Origin: CAYYGL01 sp964471235
Lineage (GTDB): Bacteria; Calditrichota; Calditrichia; RBG-13-44-9; J075
Reading direction: 5' to 3'
Assembly (NCBI GenBank): GCA_964471235.1
Contig: CAYYGL010000028.1
Location: 1-34,383 of the forward strand
Length of the DNA stretch: 34,383 bases
Shown here piece after piece: positions 7,820-16,604 of the stretch; within the stretch, counting starts at the first letter, position 1; each line of letters starts with the position of its first letter. Made by a program: the position numbers and the translations under genes. Under the pieces are notes generated by a model. That model searched no databases and had not been told where the DNA came from. It saw only the letters and a list, made by a program, of their open reading frames with translations.

Positions 7820-9499
7820 ATGGAAGTTATCAAAAAATTTGCTGTGATTGTTGCCGGCCTGGCAATAATCGGTGTGGTAATGTATTTGTTGTATCTCTCC
7901 GGTCAATCATCACCTCAACCGGCACTGGCAAAGCCGGCACCCGGTGAGGCTGTTCAACAACCCCCTTCCCAACCACTTTCCCCGGGTGTAGAGCAGCCAG
8001 ACAGCCCGCCGCCGGCACCGGAGACTCCACCGGAAACGGAACAAAAAGAAAACGCCCCCCGGGATACCATTGCCTGGCGAATGAACCACAAAACCCCTTC
8101 ACATGTCAAATCACGGGAATACTCAAAAATTATTCCCCGGGGAGAAGACCCCAATTTTGTATTTACCAACGCCGCCCAACGGATTCTCCCCGCAGTAGTG
8201 GCAATAATGAGTGCCCGCCGTGTCGATCGTACGTCCCTTCCGTTTCATCCCTTCCTTTTCCCGGATGACAAAAATGATAAAGAAGGAGACGAGGATAACG
8301 ACGATTCACCGGAAGACAATCAATTCTTCCAGCCGGGTACTGGTTCCGGCATCATCATCAGTCCCGACGGATACATTATGACCAATTATCATGTGGTGGA
8401 AGGCGCGGAACTCATTCGGGTAACGCTTTATGATAAACGAATTTTTACCGCTCGTTTTGTTGGCAGCGACCCCACCACGGATGTGGCATTATTAAAGATT
8501 GAGAGCCATGACCTGCCGGCTGCCTACATCGGCAATTCCGACAGCCTCAAAATCGGAGAATGGGTGATTGCCGTGGGCAATCCACTGAACTTTGCCTCCA
8601 CAGTGACCAGCGGTATCATCAGTGCCATGGGCAGAGATATTCGCATTATTGAAGAAGAATACCGTATCGAAAATTTTATCCAGACGGATGCCGTGATTAA
8701 CCCCGGGAACAGCGGCGGGGCGCTGGTAAATCTAAAAGGGGAAGTCATCGGTATCAACACAGCGATTGCCACTCGGAACGGCTATTACCAGGGATACGGG
8801 TTTGCCATCCCAATCAATTTAGCCAAAAAAGTGGTCGGTGATATTCTTAAATACGGCGTCGTGAAACGGGCGTTGTTAGGCGTTTCCATAGAACCGGTTA
8901 CCGACCGGGTTGCCCGGGCAATGAAACTGCCCAAACCTTACGGCGCATTGGTGCAGGGGATACATAAAGGATATCCTGCCGAAGATGCCGGATTTCACCA
9001 GGGCGATATCATTTTGGAAGTGGATGGAAAAGAAGTTTTGTCCGTAAATGATTTGCAAATTAAAATTGCCGAACACCACCCCGGAGATTTGGTGCACTTA
9101 ACGGTTTGGCGGGAGGGGAAAGAATGGGATGTTGACCTGGAATTGGGAGAAGCGCCTCCCCGAGAAGTACCGGAGAAACAAACCTATCAACCGGAAAAAC
9201 TGGAATTTAAAGACCTTGGATTAACGGTTCGGGATATGAGCGATGTGGATAGATCCCGTCTGGATGTAGAACAGGGAATTTTCATCGAAAAAGTTGCCTC
9301 CGGGAGCCCGGCGTATGATGCCGGCATGCCGCGCAATTCCATCCTGCTCAGCATTAACCATAAGCCGATTCATTCGGTAGCAGAGTTTGAACAAACCGTG
9401 AATAATGCCACCTCCGGGGAAGTGTTAATTCTCAGAATAAAAAGTCTGCGCAACACCATCGGTGATAATACCCGGCTGATATTTGTGGAGGTTCCCTAA
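7820..9499 (+). CDS. htrA: HtrA/Deg-family periplasmic serine protease with two PDZ domains
   Basis: The 559-residue protein is a trypsin-fold quality-control protease or chaperone for misfolded envelope proteins. It begins with one membrane helix (about residues 8-27), followed by a Pro/Glu-rich linker to about residue 80. The catalytic triad is H191 (TNYHVVEGA), D221 (TTDVALLKI) and S298 (NPGNSGGALVN). Between residues about 140 and 170 lies a strongly acidic insert (DDKNDKEGDEDNDDSPED), placed where DegP has its regulatory LA loop. PDZ1 spans about 345-440 and PDZ2 about 460-555. The membrane anchor makes it DegS-like in topology but DegP/DegQ-like in having two PDZ domains. It ends 9 bases before the EVE-domain gene, suggesting cotranscription. 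Confidence 0.93.
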   Translation: MEVIKKFAVIVAGLAIIGVVMYLLYLSGQSSPQPALAKPAPGEAVQQPPSQPLSPGVEQPDSPPPAPETPPETEQKENAPRDTIAWRMNHKTPSHVKSREYSKIIPRGEDPNFVFTNAAQRILPAVVAIMSARRVDRTSLPFHPFLFPDDKNDKEGDEDNDDSPEDNQFFQPGTGSGIIISPDGYIMTNYHVVEGAELIRVTLYDKRIFTARFVGSDPTTDVALLKIESHDLPAAYIGNSDSLKIGEWVIAVGNPLNFASTVTSGIISAMGRDIRIIEEEYRIENFIQTDAVINPGNSGGALVNLKGEVIGINTAIATRNGYYQGYGFAIPINLAKKVVGDILKYGVVKRALLGVSIEPVTDRVARAMKLPKPYGALVQGIHKGYPAEDAGFHQGDIILEVDGKEVLSVNDLQIKIAEHHPGDLVHLTVWREGKEWDVDLELGEAPPREVPEKQTYQPEKLEFKDLGLTVRDMSDVDRSRLDVEQGIFIEKVASGSPAYDAGMPRNSILLSINHKPIHSVAEFEQTVNNATSGEVLILRIKSLRNTIGDNTRLIFVEVP

Positions 9500-9508
9500 A
9501 CGGCACCC

Positions 9509-9973
9509 ATGAATTACTGGTTAATGAAATCGGACCCGGAAGCATACTCCTGGGATGACTTAAAAAAAGCACCGCAACAAACCGATTGCTGGGATGGGGT
9601 GCGGAATTACCAGGCTCGTAATTTTATGCGGCAAATGAAGATTGGCGACCGGCTCTTCTTTTACCACAGCCAGGTAAAACCCCCGGCAATTATGGGGATC
9701 GCCCGGGTGGTCAAAGAAGCCTATCCCGACCCTACCCAATTTGATCCGTCAAGTAAATATTTTGATCCGAAAAGCACCCGGGACAATCCTCGCTGGCAGA
9801 TGGTGGATATCCGGTATGTCAGCGATTTCAATCCCCCAATTTCCCTGCCCGAATTAAGAAAAATCCCGGGACTGGAAAATATGGTTTTGTTGCAGAAAGG
9901 AAGCCGCCTCTCCGTACAGCCGGTCACCAAAGAAGAATGGGAAATTATCTGTGCCTTGCGAGGCAAAATTTAA
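9509..9973 (+). CDS. EVE domain (PUA-like) protein
   Basis: The 154-residue protein has the complete EVE fold signature: N-terminal YWLMKSDPEAYSWDDL, then WDGVRNYQARNFMRQMKIGD, a FFYHSQ strand, the GIARVVKEAYPDP segment, and a C-terminal LRKIPGLENMVLLQKGSRLS region. EVE proteins share the PUA-like fold and are thought to bind modified nucleic-acid bases; some partner with restriction-like nucleases, but the stand-alone form seen here is widespread and its role is unsettled. It follows htrA by 9 bases. No clear Shine-Dalgarno is near its ATG (a GGAGG lies inside the end of htrA), so translational coupling is plausible. Confidence 0.9.
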   Translation: MNYWLMKSDPEAYSWDDLKKAPQQTDCWDGVRNYQARNFMRQMKIGDRLFFYHSQVKPPAIMGIARVVKEAYPDPTQFDPSSKYFDPKSTRDNPRWQMVDIRYVSDFNPPISLPELRKIPGLENMVLLQKGSRLSVQPVTKEEWEIICALRGKI

Positions 9974-10082
9974 TTCACCGGAACGATCCCAGTGGTATTG
10001 AATCACACCATCAACCAAACCCGTCGCTCATTCTTATCCTATCCGTCAAACGGAAGCGCCTGATACTGACTGGAGAGCATCT

Positions 10083-10616
10083 TTACCCATCCCGGGAATG
10101 GGGGGATAGCTCCCGGTGCCGTTTGTCATAAATTGCATGAAGCAGGAACGCCACGCCAATGATAATCAACAACACCGGCCAATAAACGTCGATCAGGGTG
10201 GGCAGCAAATCGGGCGGCAGCTGGCGGAAATGCTCCAGCAAAAAAAGCACCCCAATGGTCAGGAAAATAGTACCGAATAGCAACTGTTCCCACTTTCGGT
10301 TTCCCAATAGATGCTGCACGATAAATGCTCCCCCGATAAAAAGCGTAAACGCCGCAATACTTAACCCCCGGTCAATCTCTATAACTCCCCATTCCCCTAA
10401 CAAATAATAGAATCCGATAAACAGGATAAAGGCGGAGAGATAAATTCCTCTCTTGGGAGTTAAGGAGAGTCCCCTCAGAATACCCAGAAAACCAATGACA
10501 AAGAACCCATAACTCCGTAGGAAATGCCAGTTAAACCCGTAATAATGATGTGCTAAAATGGCACTCCCGAGGAGTATCAAAAAAATGCCAGTAATAGCCG
10601 GTAACCGGGGTTTCAT
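10083..10616 (-). CDS. LiaF/DUF5668-like four-to-six TM membrane protein
   Basis: The 177-residue integral membrane protein has evenly spaced hydrophobic segments, several ending in the W/P..LLIIIGVAFLL pattern typical of LiaF-type transmembrane repeats (for example DVYWPVLLIIIGVAFLLH near residues 143-160). LiaF-type proteins act with PspC-like proteins in cell-envelope stress sensing. The start at 10616 is chosen because AGGAGG lies 5 bases upstream; a GTG six bases earlier overlaps that site. It lies 32 bases downstream of the PspC gene and is probably its operon partner. The C-terminus is short and basic (YDKRHRELSPHSRDG). Confidence 0.6.
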   Translation of the reverse strand: MKPRLPAITGIFLILLGSAILAHHYYGFNWHFLRSYGFFVIGFLGILRGLSLTPKRGIYLSAFILFIGFYYLLGEWGVIEIDRGLSIAAFTLFIGGAFIVQHLLGNRKWEQLLFGTIFLTIGVLFLLEHFRQLPPDLLPTLIDVYWPVLLIIIGVAFLLHAIYDKRHRELSPHSRDG

Positions 10617-10648
10617 TCCCACCTCCTCTTTGGATGATGATATTGTGG

Positions 10649-11299
10649 TCAGGCAGTTTGTTCAGTTGATTCTTCCGGAAAGATAAAGATAAACAGGATG
10701 TAGATTAAAATTCCCAATCCGGCAGATGCCAGGGTAGCCAGAATCCACCCCAGTCGGATTAGAGAGGAATCGATATTAAAATATTGCGCCAACCCTCCGC
10801 AAACACCGGCGATTTTACGGTCGGTGCGGGAGCGGAAAATATTCATTTGATATCCGCCGCTGGTCTCTTCTCCCGATTCCCCCTCCTCGGATTGGGGGCG
10901 GCGATGGGAAATCAACAAAATAATCCCCACGGCAATTAGAAAGAATGCCCAGATGGTGGACCAGGGCAGGTTTCGGATATAGAAATAATCTAAGATGTGC
11001 AGTTGTTTTAACAGCAAAATTGCCCCGATGACGATTAACAGGATGCCCCAGAAGAGGGTGTTATTCCTCACCTGCTGATGGGGTTGAGCTTCTTCGGAAG
11101 GATTTTCGGGAACAATCAACATCGCTGCCAGGTAGAGCACAATCCCCAGCCCGCCAAAGAAAATACTGATCACAAACAGAATGCGAACCAGGTTACTGTC
11201 GATATGGAAATAATCTGCAATTCCGCCACAGACCCCGGCGATAAACCGATCCCGTTTGGACCGGTATAGTCGGGAAGATTGTTTCAATTCCTCGTCCAT
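10649..11299 (-). CDS. PspC-domain membrane protein with two PspC domains
   Basis: The 216-residue protein has two copies of the PspC module: residues about 8-65 (RLYRSKRDRFIAGVCGGIAD) and about 152-212 (NIFRSRTDRKIAGVCGGLAQ). Each has the conserved GVCGG(I/L)A motif, an YFxIDSxLxR turn and a hydrophobic helix ending in a Pro. Between them lies a pair of LiaF-like TM helices (about 80-130) and a charged linker. PspC modules respond to membrane damage in phage-shock systems; no pspA or pspB is in view. The ATG at 11299 is preferred over a start at 11332 because it begins at MDEELKQ just ahead of the first module and has a G-rich site upstream. The gene is followed by the LiaF-like gene. Confidence 0.85.
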   Translation of the reverse strand: MDEELKQSSRLYRSKRDRFIAGVCGGIADYFHIDSNLVRILFVISIFFGGLGIVLYLAAMLIVPENPSEEAQPHQQVRNNTLFWGILLIVIGAILLLKQLHILDYFYIRNLPWSTIWAFFLIAVGIILLISHRRPQSEEGESGEETSGGYQMNIFRSRTDRKIAGVCGGLAQYFNIDSSLIRLGWILATLASAGLGILIYILFIFIFPEESTEQTA

Positions 11300-11371
11300 G
11301 TCACCCCCATTTTTTTCATAAACAACACGCACAGGTTGTCAATAAAGTTTCATTAATTCCTAAAAATACCG

Positions 11372-11851
11372 TTATCCAACCGGCAGTATTTCTAAAATCT
11401 CATATTTCATGGTGCCGGCCGGCACCTGGATTTCCACCACATCGCCTACTTTTTTCCCCAGCAGCGCTTTGGCCACCGGCGAAGTCACCGAAATTTTTGA
11501 TGATTGAAAATCCGATTCCTCCTGCGATACCAGGGTATATTTCATTTCCATATTTTTCGATAATTCTTTAATTCTTACGGTGGTGTATAACGCCACCTGC
11601 TCATTGGAAATTGATTTGGGATCAATAATTTTTGCCCGGCGAATGGTCTCTTCCAGTTTGCTGATCTTGGTTTCCAGCAGCGCCAGTGCCTCCCGGGCAG
11701 CGTGGTATTCCGCATTTTCCTTCAAATCACCAAAGTCTCGAGCTTCCGCAATCTTCCGGGATAACTCAGGCCGCTTAAATGACTTTAGCTCCTGCAATTC
11801 CGTTTTTAATTTTTCCAATCCTTCTTTTGATATATAAAACTGTTTTGACAT
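11372..11851 (-). CDS. greA: Transcription elongation factor GreA
   Basis: The 159-residue protein rescues backtracked RNA polymerase by stimulating cleavage of the 3' end of the nascent RNA. The N-terminal coiled coil spans about residues 1-75, with the acidic tip in FGDLKENAEYHAARE (D42 and E45 correspond to the catalytic acids). The C-terminal FKBP-like domain contains SPVAKALLGKKVGDVVEI. Length is the family norm. The start at 11851 has GGAGGAATT directly upstream; the longer frame to 11998 adds an unrelated N-terminus and is rejected. It lies 149 bases after rel on the same strand. Confidence 0.96.
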   Translation of the reverse strand: MSKQFYISKEGLEKLKTELQELKSFKRPELSRKIAEARDFGDLKENAEYHAAREALALLETKISKLEETIRRAKIIDPKSISNEQVALYTTVRIKELSKNMEMKYTLVSQEESDFQSSKISVTSPVAKALLGKKVGDVVEIQVPAGTMKYEILEILPVG

Positions 11852-12000
11852 AATTCCTCCGCGTTTTGAGTTCCGGTTCAAGAGGAGAGGGTGAATTTTG
11901 GAAAACGGGTCGACAGTTTCCAGGGGTTTTAGAAGCCTTCCCGTTTTTATCCTGGCTGGTAAAGCACCTTCAACAGCTCTGTTTTGTCCAACCAACACGT

Positions 12001-14232
12001 TTACGTTGTTCTTTTCCGGGCAGCCGCCTCGATTCGTTCCACACTCAATATGCCTCGTACTTTGTTTATCGCATTAATAATCCGCGTTAAATGGGGCAGA
12101 TTTCTTACTTCGACAATAATATTTCCAATCGCCAGCTTATCTTTCGATTTTATTTCCAAATTTAAGATATTTGTATTGTTGTTTGCAATAGCCTGAGCAA
12201 TATCTCGAATCAAATTTTTGCGGTCTTCCCCGAGAATTGATAACTGCACTTTGAAATTGTCATCCGTTTCCACGGTCCAGTTGACCGGGATGGTGCGGTC
12301 CTTGCGCTCTACCATGCTCTGCACATTGGGGCAACTGGTGCGGTGAATGGTCACTCCCTTTCCACGAGTAATATACCCGATGATGTCATCCCCGGGCACC
12401 GGCTGGCAACACTTTCCAATATGCACCATGATGTTATCCATTCCCTGCACCTGCACTGCCGAGTTCTTTCGCTGGTGTTTTAAAATGCGCTGTAATAACG
12501 ATTCCCGTTCCTCCCGGGGTTGTTCCACCGAAATAGCGGACAAGATTTTTTCAATGGACAATTCCCCCCTGCCCACTGCGGCTTTCAAATTTCGCACGTC
12601 ATCAAAGTTTAATTTGGTTGCTGCTTCCTGTAAGGTGGATTCGGTCAATTTCAATTTAAATCGTTTTCCATAGCGGGCGATTATCTCTTCACCCAGTTTT
12701 AAGCTATGTTCAAATTGGATTTCCCGCAGGTATTTCCGGATTTGATGACGGGCTTTGCTGGTTTTCACAAAGGTGAGCCAATCCTGGTTGGGATGCTGGT
12801 TGGCACTGGTGATGATCTCCACCATATCCCCGCTGTTTAATTTATACTTCAGCGGAACAATCCGCCCGTTTACCTTCGCGCCAATGCAATGCATCCCGAT
12901 GTTGGTGTGTACCGCAAAGGCAAAATCCACCGGGGTGGATTCCGCCGGCAGCCGAATCACATCTCCATGAGGCGTAAAGACAAATACTTCATCCTGATAC
13001 AAATTGATTTTCAAGGACTCCAGGAATTCCTGGGCATCCATCCGGTCATTTCCCTGGTATTGCTCCAGCAACTGCTGCACCCATCCTAACTGTTCTTCCA
13101 TTTGATTTTTATCATTCCCGGGAATTCCTTCCTTATAACGCCAGTGGGCGGCAATCCCCATCTCGGCAATCCGGTGCATCTCCTTCGTTCGAATCTGAAT
13201 TTCCACCATGTGCCCTTCCTTGTCCACAATAGTGGTATGCAGCGACTTATAACCGTTGATTTTAGGCATGGCAATATAATCTTTAAACCGCTCATATACC
13301 GGCGTATACAGGTTGTGAACAATCCCCAGCACGTAATAGCATTCTTCTACTTTTTCGACAATCACCCGAATCGCAAAAAGGTCGTAAATCTCTTCAAACG
13401 GTTTGTTGCGCAGTTTCATTTTTTTGTAGATGGAATAAAGATGCTTGGGGCGTCCCTGCACTTCCGCTTTGATATGATGTTTTTCCAGCTCTTCCATAAT
13501 CGGTTGGATGACTTTACGGATATAAGCTTCTCGTTCTTCTTTTTTCTGATTCAGGCGGTGTTTAAGGTCGGTAAACGCTTTATTGTCAAAATATTTAAAT
13601 GCCAGATCTTCCAGTTCACTTTTTAAGCGGTGGATCCCAAACCGATGCGCTAACGGGGCATACACATCGCGGGTCTCAATGGCAATGCGGATACGGTTTT
13701 TTGCCGGCACATGCTGGAGGGTACGCATATTATGTAACCGGTCGGCAAATTTGATTATGATGACCCGGACATCCTTTGCCATGGAGAGCAGCATTTTCCG
13801 AAATGTTTCCGCCTGACGGGATTCATAACTCAGGCTTTTCCGGTCGCTCATCACCGATATCTTGGTCACCGCATCCACCAGCATGGCAATTTGCTCACCG
13901 AATTCTTCACGAATATCCTTCAGGGTATAGACTGTGTCTTCGACCACGTCGTGCAGTAACCCGGCAGCAATGGTCGTGGTATCCATGTGAATATCCGCTA
14001 ACAATAAGGCGACTTCCAGGCAATGCCGAAAATAGGGCTCGCCGGAATGACGGGCTTGTTTGCGATGTGCCCATAACCCGAACAAATAGGCTTTCTCTAA
14101 CAGCGGTTCATTAAAATTCGGATTATACTGTTTAATCTTCTCCACCAACTCCTGGTAAAGCGGCTCAAAAAGTTTCCGGTGTTTCCGAAAGGTCGGATCA
14201 CTTCTGTCGATAAGTTCTGTTATTTCTATCAT
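12001..14232 (-). CDS. rel: Bifunctional (p)ppGpp synthetase/hydrolase (Rel/SpoT type)
   Basis: The 743-residue protein makes and degrades the alarmone (p)ppGpp. The hydrolase domain has H70, the HD pair H94-D95 in LLHDVVEDT, and KFADRLHNMR (161-170). The synthetase domain (about 250-360) has GRPKHLYSIYKK, the RFKD motif at 315-318, INGYKSLHT and EIQIRT with the catalytic glutamate at 345. RFKD rather than the EXDD form argues for a bifunctional enzyme, not a RelA-type monofunctional one. A TGS domain follows (about 415-475, VFVFTPHGDVIRLP), then a conserved Cys/His region (GKCCQPVPGD) and a C-terminal ACT domain from about 670. It heads a minus-strand run rel-greA-pspC-liaF. Its start is at the edge of a 358-base divergent promoter region. 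Confidence 0.96.
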   Translation of the reverse strand: MIEITELIDRSDPTFRKHRKLFEPLYQELVEKIKQYNPNFNEPLLEKAYLFGLWAHRKQARHSGEPYFRHCLEVALLLADIHMDTTTIAAGLLHDVVEDTVYTLKDIREEFGEQIAMLVDAVTKISVMSDRKSLSYESRQAETFRKMLLSMAKDVRVIIIKFADRLHNMRTLQHVPAKNRIRIAIETRDVYAPLAHRFGIHRLKSELEDLAFKYFDNKAFTDLKHRLNQKKEEREAYIRKVIQPIMEELEKHHIKAEVQGRPKHLYSIYKKMKLRNKPFEEIYDLFAIRVIVEKVEECYYVLGIVHNLYTPVYERFKDYIAMPKINGYKSLHTTIVDKEGHMVEIQIRTKEMHRIAEMGIAAHWRYKEGIPGNDKNQMEEQLGWVQQLLEQYQGNDRMDAQEFLESLKINLYQDEVFVFTPHGDVIRLPAESTPVDFAFAVHTNIGMHCIGAKVNGRIVPLKYKLNSGDMVEIITSANQHPNQDWLTFVKTSKARHQIRKYLREIQFEHSLKLGEEIIARYGKRFKLKLTESTLQEAATKLNFDDVRNLKAAVGRGELSIEKILSAISVEQPREERESLLQRILKHQRKNSAVQVQGMDNIMVHIGKCCQPVPGDDIIGYITRGKGVTIHRTSCPNVQSMVERKDRTIPVNWTVETDDNFKVQLSILGEDRKNLIRDIAQAIANNNTNILNLEIKSKDKLAIGNIIVEVRNLPHLTRIINAINKVRGILSVERIEAAARKRTT

Positions 14233-14590
14233 ACACTTTCCAATAAAATTTAAAACTCTCTTAATGTATTCGGTAAAATTTTTTGTAATGAATAAAGAGG
14301 ACGGTAGCCTGCCACCTCATCAATCGGTTTGTTTCATTTGAAGATTTCTCAAATTAAGCTAACCACTCTCTTCCCGAATTTCAAGTCTTATTTTCAATAG
14401 GAGATGAAAGCATCCTGTGGTCAATCTCTCATTATTTCATAAACTTATTGCAATTGTATTGAACGATTGACCTGCGTCAAATGTTCGTCAATTTTACCCA
14501 ATAGTAAAGAGATTCCCGAATCATCAAAATTGTGCGTATATTCCGGTTGTTTTAATGAACACCATCACTCATTCATGAAAGGAACTGGAG
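14233..14590. promoter_or_regulatory. Divergent promoter region between rel and the aminopeptidase gene
   Basis: No gene is seen in these 358 AT-rich bases. They separate rel (-) from the aminopeptidase (+), so both promoters should lie here. The most noticeable element is a perfect inverted repeat at 14467-14480. Confidence 0.55.
14467..14480. promoter_or_regulatory. FNR/CRP-superfamily-like palindrome
   Basis: TTGACCTGCGTCAA is a perfect 5-4-5 inverted repeat, the layout bound by FNR/DNR-type regulators (consensus TTGAT-N4-ATCAA, with TTGAC-N4-GTCAA variants). It lies 110 bases upstream of the aminopeptidase start. It could equally be a TTGACC -35 element with a chance partner. Confidence 0.35.
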
Positions 14591-15550
14591 ATGGATGCCT
14601 TGCACGATGCTGCGCTGGTCGCCGCCCGGGATTGCCTGGGGGTGAAACAGCACGAGACCGTCTTAATTGTAACCGATGCTCCCCGCCTGTCTATCGGGAA
14701 GGCGTTGTTCGATGTGTGTCAGGATATTGCCGGAGAGGTAATGCTGCTGGAAATGCTACCCAGGAAGGTAAACGGGGAAGAACCACCGCGATTAATCAGC
14801 CAGGCAATGAAATATGCCGACGTGGTAATTGCCCCCACTACCATGTCGCTGACCCATACGGATGCCCGGCGGGAAGCCTGTAAAGCCGGCGCCCGGGTGG
14901 GCACCATGCCCGGCATTACCGAAGATGTTATGATCCGAACCATGCAGGCAGATTACCACACAATTGCCGAGTTAACTGTCAAACTCCGGGATATGCTTAC
15001 CCGGGGAAAAATAGCCCATATCACCACACCGGCCGGTACTGATATTCATATTCCCATTAAGGGTGTATCCGCCATTGCATCCACCGGGCTGGTTTTAAAA
15101 CCGGGCACTTATGGCAATTTACCCTCCGGTGAAGCCTACTTAATGCCCCGGGAGGGGGAAGCGGAAGGCATCTATGTCGTGAATGGTTCCCTGGCAGGCA
15201 TTGGATTGATTACCGATGAACCGGTGCGAATTACCATCGAAAAAGGCATGGCGGTGAAGATAGAAGGGGGCAAACAGGCGGAAGAATTTAACCAGGTTGT
15301 GGAATCGTTGGGGGAAAAAGCCCGCAATCTTGCCGAGCTGGGCGTGGGAACCAATGACCGGGCGGAAATCCGGGGCACCATTCTGGAAGATGAGAAAGTC
15401 CTGGGAACGGTTCACCTGGCATTGGGGAACAATATCTCCATGGGCGGAACCTGTGATATTGGCTTCCATGTAGACGGCATCCTGAAGCAGCCCACCCTTA
15501 CCATTGACGGGGAAACGATTTTACAGGATGGAAAGATGCTGACAACGTAG
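14591..15550 (+). CDS. M29-like (AmpS/thermophilic aminopeptidase, COG2309) metallopeptidase
   Basis: The 319-residue cytoplasmic protein resembles the aminopeptidase T/AmpS family, which removes N-terminal residues from peptides using two metal ions. The N-terminal alpha/beta half (1-125) contains ETVLIVTDAPR and VVIAPTTMSLTHT. The C-terminal half has the expected metal-site region: an acidic segment AEIRGTILEDEKVLGTVHLA, then ALGNNISMGGTCDIGFHVDG, with the H-x-D pair of the family. At 319 aa it is shorter than M29 enzymes of about 370-410 aa and belongs to the short branch, whose activity is less well tested. The start is supported by AAAGGA seven bases upstream of the ATG. It converges with the TPR gene. 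Confidence 0.8.
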   Translation: MDALHDAALVAARDCLGVKQHETVLIVTDAPRLSIGKALFDVCQDIAGEVMLLEMLPRKVNGEEPPRLISQAMKYADVVIAPTTMSLTHTDARREACKAGARVGTMPGITEDVMIRTMQADYHTIAELTVKLRDMLTRGKIAHITTPAGTDIHIPIKGVSAIASTGLVLKPGTYGNLPSGEAYLMPREGEAEGIYVVNGSLAGIGLITDEPVRITIEKGMAVKIEGGKQAEEFNQVVESLGEKARNLAELGVGTNDRAEIRGTILEDEKVLGTVHLALGNNISMGGTCDIGFHVDGILKQPTLTIDGETILQDGKMLTT

Positions 15551-15606
15551 TGGAGTATCCTCAACCAATCGAACAATGCCTGTTGATGAATTTCGACGAG
15601 ATTTGT

Positions 15607-16281
15607 TTATCCCTTCAGGCTGGCAATGAGGAGTTCGGCACGGTTTTTCAGGGTTGGATTTTTATAATCTTTGAGCACCCGGTTGGCTAATTCCAGCGCC
15701 TTTTCCGTATTTCCGGCATCTTTGTAAGCCATTGCCGCGCTGAACAGGAAATCCGCTGCCTGGGGAAAATCCGGGTTGATTTTGGCTGCCTTCTCATAAT
15801 ACCGGGCAGCTTCGGCATATTTCTTTTCGGTTACCAAACAGTCGGCATAACCGGCAAGCGCCGCCTGGGTAATAAAATTATCATCACTGTATTTATCAAT
15901 AAATTTTTTAAAGTATTGTTCGGCATTGGCTATATCGTTATCCTGCCAGTAAATTTTTGCCAGTAAAAACGTTGCCTGACCGGCTGCCGAGGTCCCCTCA
16001 TACTGCTCGACTAACTCACTTAAGATGGCAATACCATTATCCTTTTGCCCGTTCTGAAACTGTGTTTGAGCTTCGGTTAAACGGACCGCCGCATGCACCT
16101 CTGCCTTTTGCTTGGAATTCCGATACATCACAATTGCTACAATCAATACCAGCAAAACAAGCAAACCGGTAGTTAGTTGCCGGGAATGTTCATCAATATA
16201 TTCCTTGGCTTTAATGGTGAAAAGTACAAACTTGTCCTGCTTTAATTCCCGTTTGGAATACTTTTTCTTGGCTTTTAACAT
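15607..16281 (-). CDS. YfgM-like membrane-anchored TPR protein
   Basis: The 224-residue protein has a basic cytoplasmic N-terminus (about 1-32), one TM helix (about 35-55, LTTGLLVLLVLIVAIVMY) and a periplasmic-side array of about four TPR motifs, such as AAARYYEKAAKINPDFPQAA and ALELANRVLKDYKNP. In E. coli YfgM links the Sec translocon and periplasmic chaperones; here only the topology and TPRs are shown. The ATG at 16281 has AGGAG nine bases upstream; the TTG at 16302 is rejected. No bamB or hisS partner is adjacent, unlike the E. coli yfgM context. Confidence 0.75.
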   Translation of the reverse strand: MLKAKKKYSKRELKQDKFVLFTIKAKEYIDEHSRQLTTGLLVLLVLIVAIVMYRNSKQKAEVHAAVRLTEAQTQFQNGQKDNGIAILSELVEQYEGTSAAGQATFLLAKIYWQDNDIANAEQYFKKFIDKYSDDNFITQAALAGYADCLVTEKKYAEAARYYEKAAKINPDFPQAADFLFSAAMAYKDAGNTEKALELANRVLKDYKNPTLKNRAELLIASLKG

Positions 16282-16344
16282 TAACCGCTTCTCCTGTGTC
16301 AACTATTTAAAATTCGACTGATTACTCCATTTATCCCGAATTCT

Positions 16345-16493
16345 TACCGCTAAGGTGCTGAAAACGCAGAGGTTAAAGAAAAACAATAATTCTATTAATG
16401 GTTCTAAAAGTAAAACATATATGTTTTTTGCCGGATAAAATGAAATTGTAAATCCAACAAAAATAACTCTGCGACCTCTATGTCTCTGCGGTT
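16345..16493. repeat. Imperfect palindromic repeat, 9-nt period (CTCTGCGGT type)
   Basis: The left arm 16346-16372 is three 9-mers (ACCGCTAAG, GTGCTGAAA, ACGCAGAGG), and the right arm 16467-16493 is CTCTGCGAC, CTCTATGTC, TCTGCGGTT, which is its inverted counterpart. About 95 AT-rich bases lie between. It fills the gap of about 320 bases between the TPR gene and the tRNA; I see no gene there. Open frames over this element look like low-complexity Arg/Gln-rich peptides and are not real. Confidence 0.75.
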
Positions 16494-16604
16494 TATCCTC
16501 CACAACGTGGTTCTGTTGGAAACGAGATCACATTGTAACGAATTCGTCAAGTGATAAACAAACCGGGTATAAACAATCGCTTCTCATCCCTACCCGATAA
16601 ACCG

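Noticed and set aside
13102..13626. 174-residue plus-strand frame
   Set aside because: Antisense shadow inside rel; His/Phe-rich composition mirrors the real codons on the other strand.
16303..16503. 66-residue open frame on the minus strand
   Set aside because: It lies wholly over the palindromic repeat at 16345-16493; its Arg/Gln-rich start and FNLCVFSTL end are translations of the repeat arms, with no ribosome-binding site.
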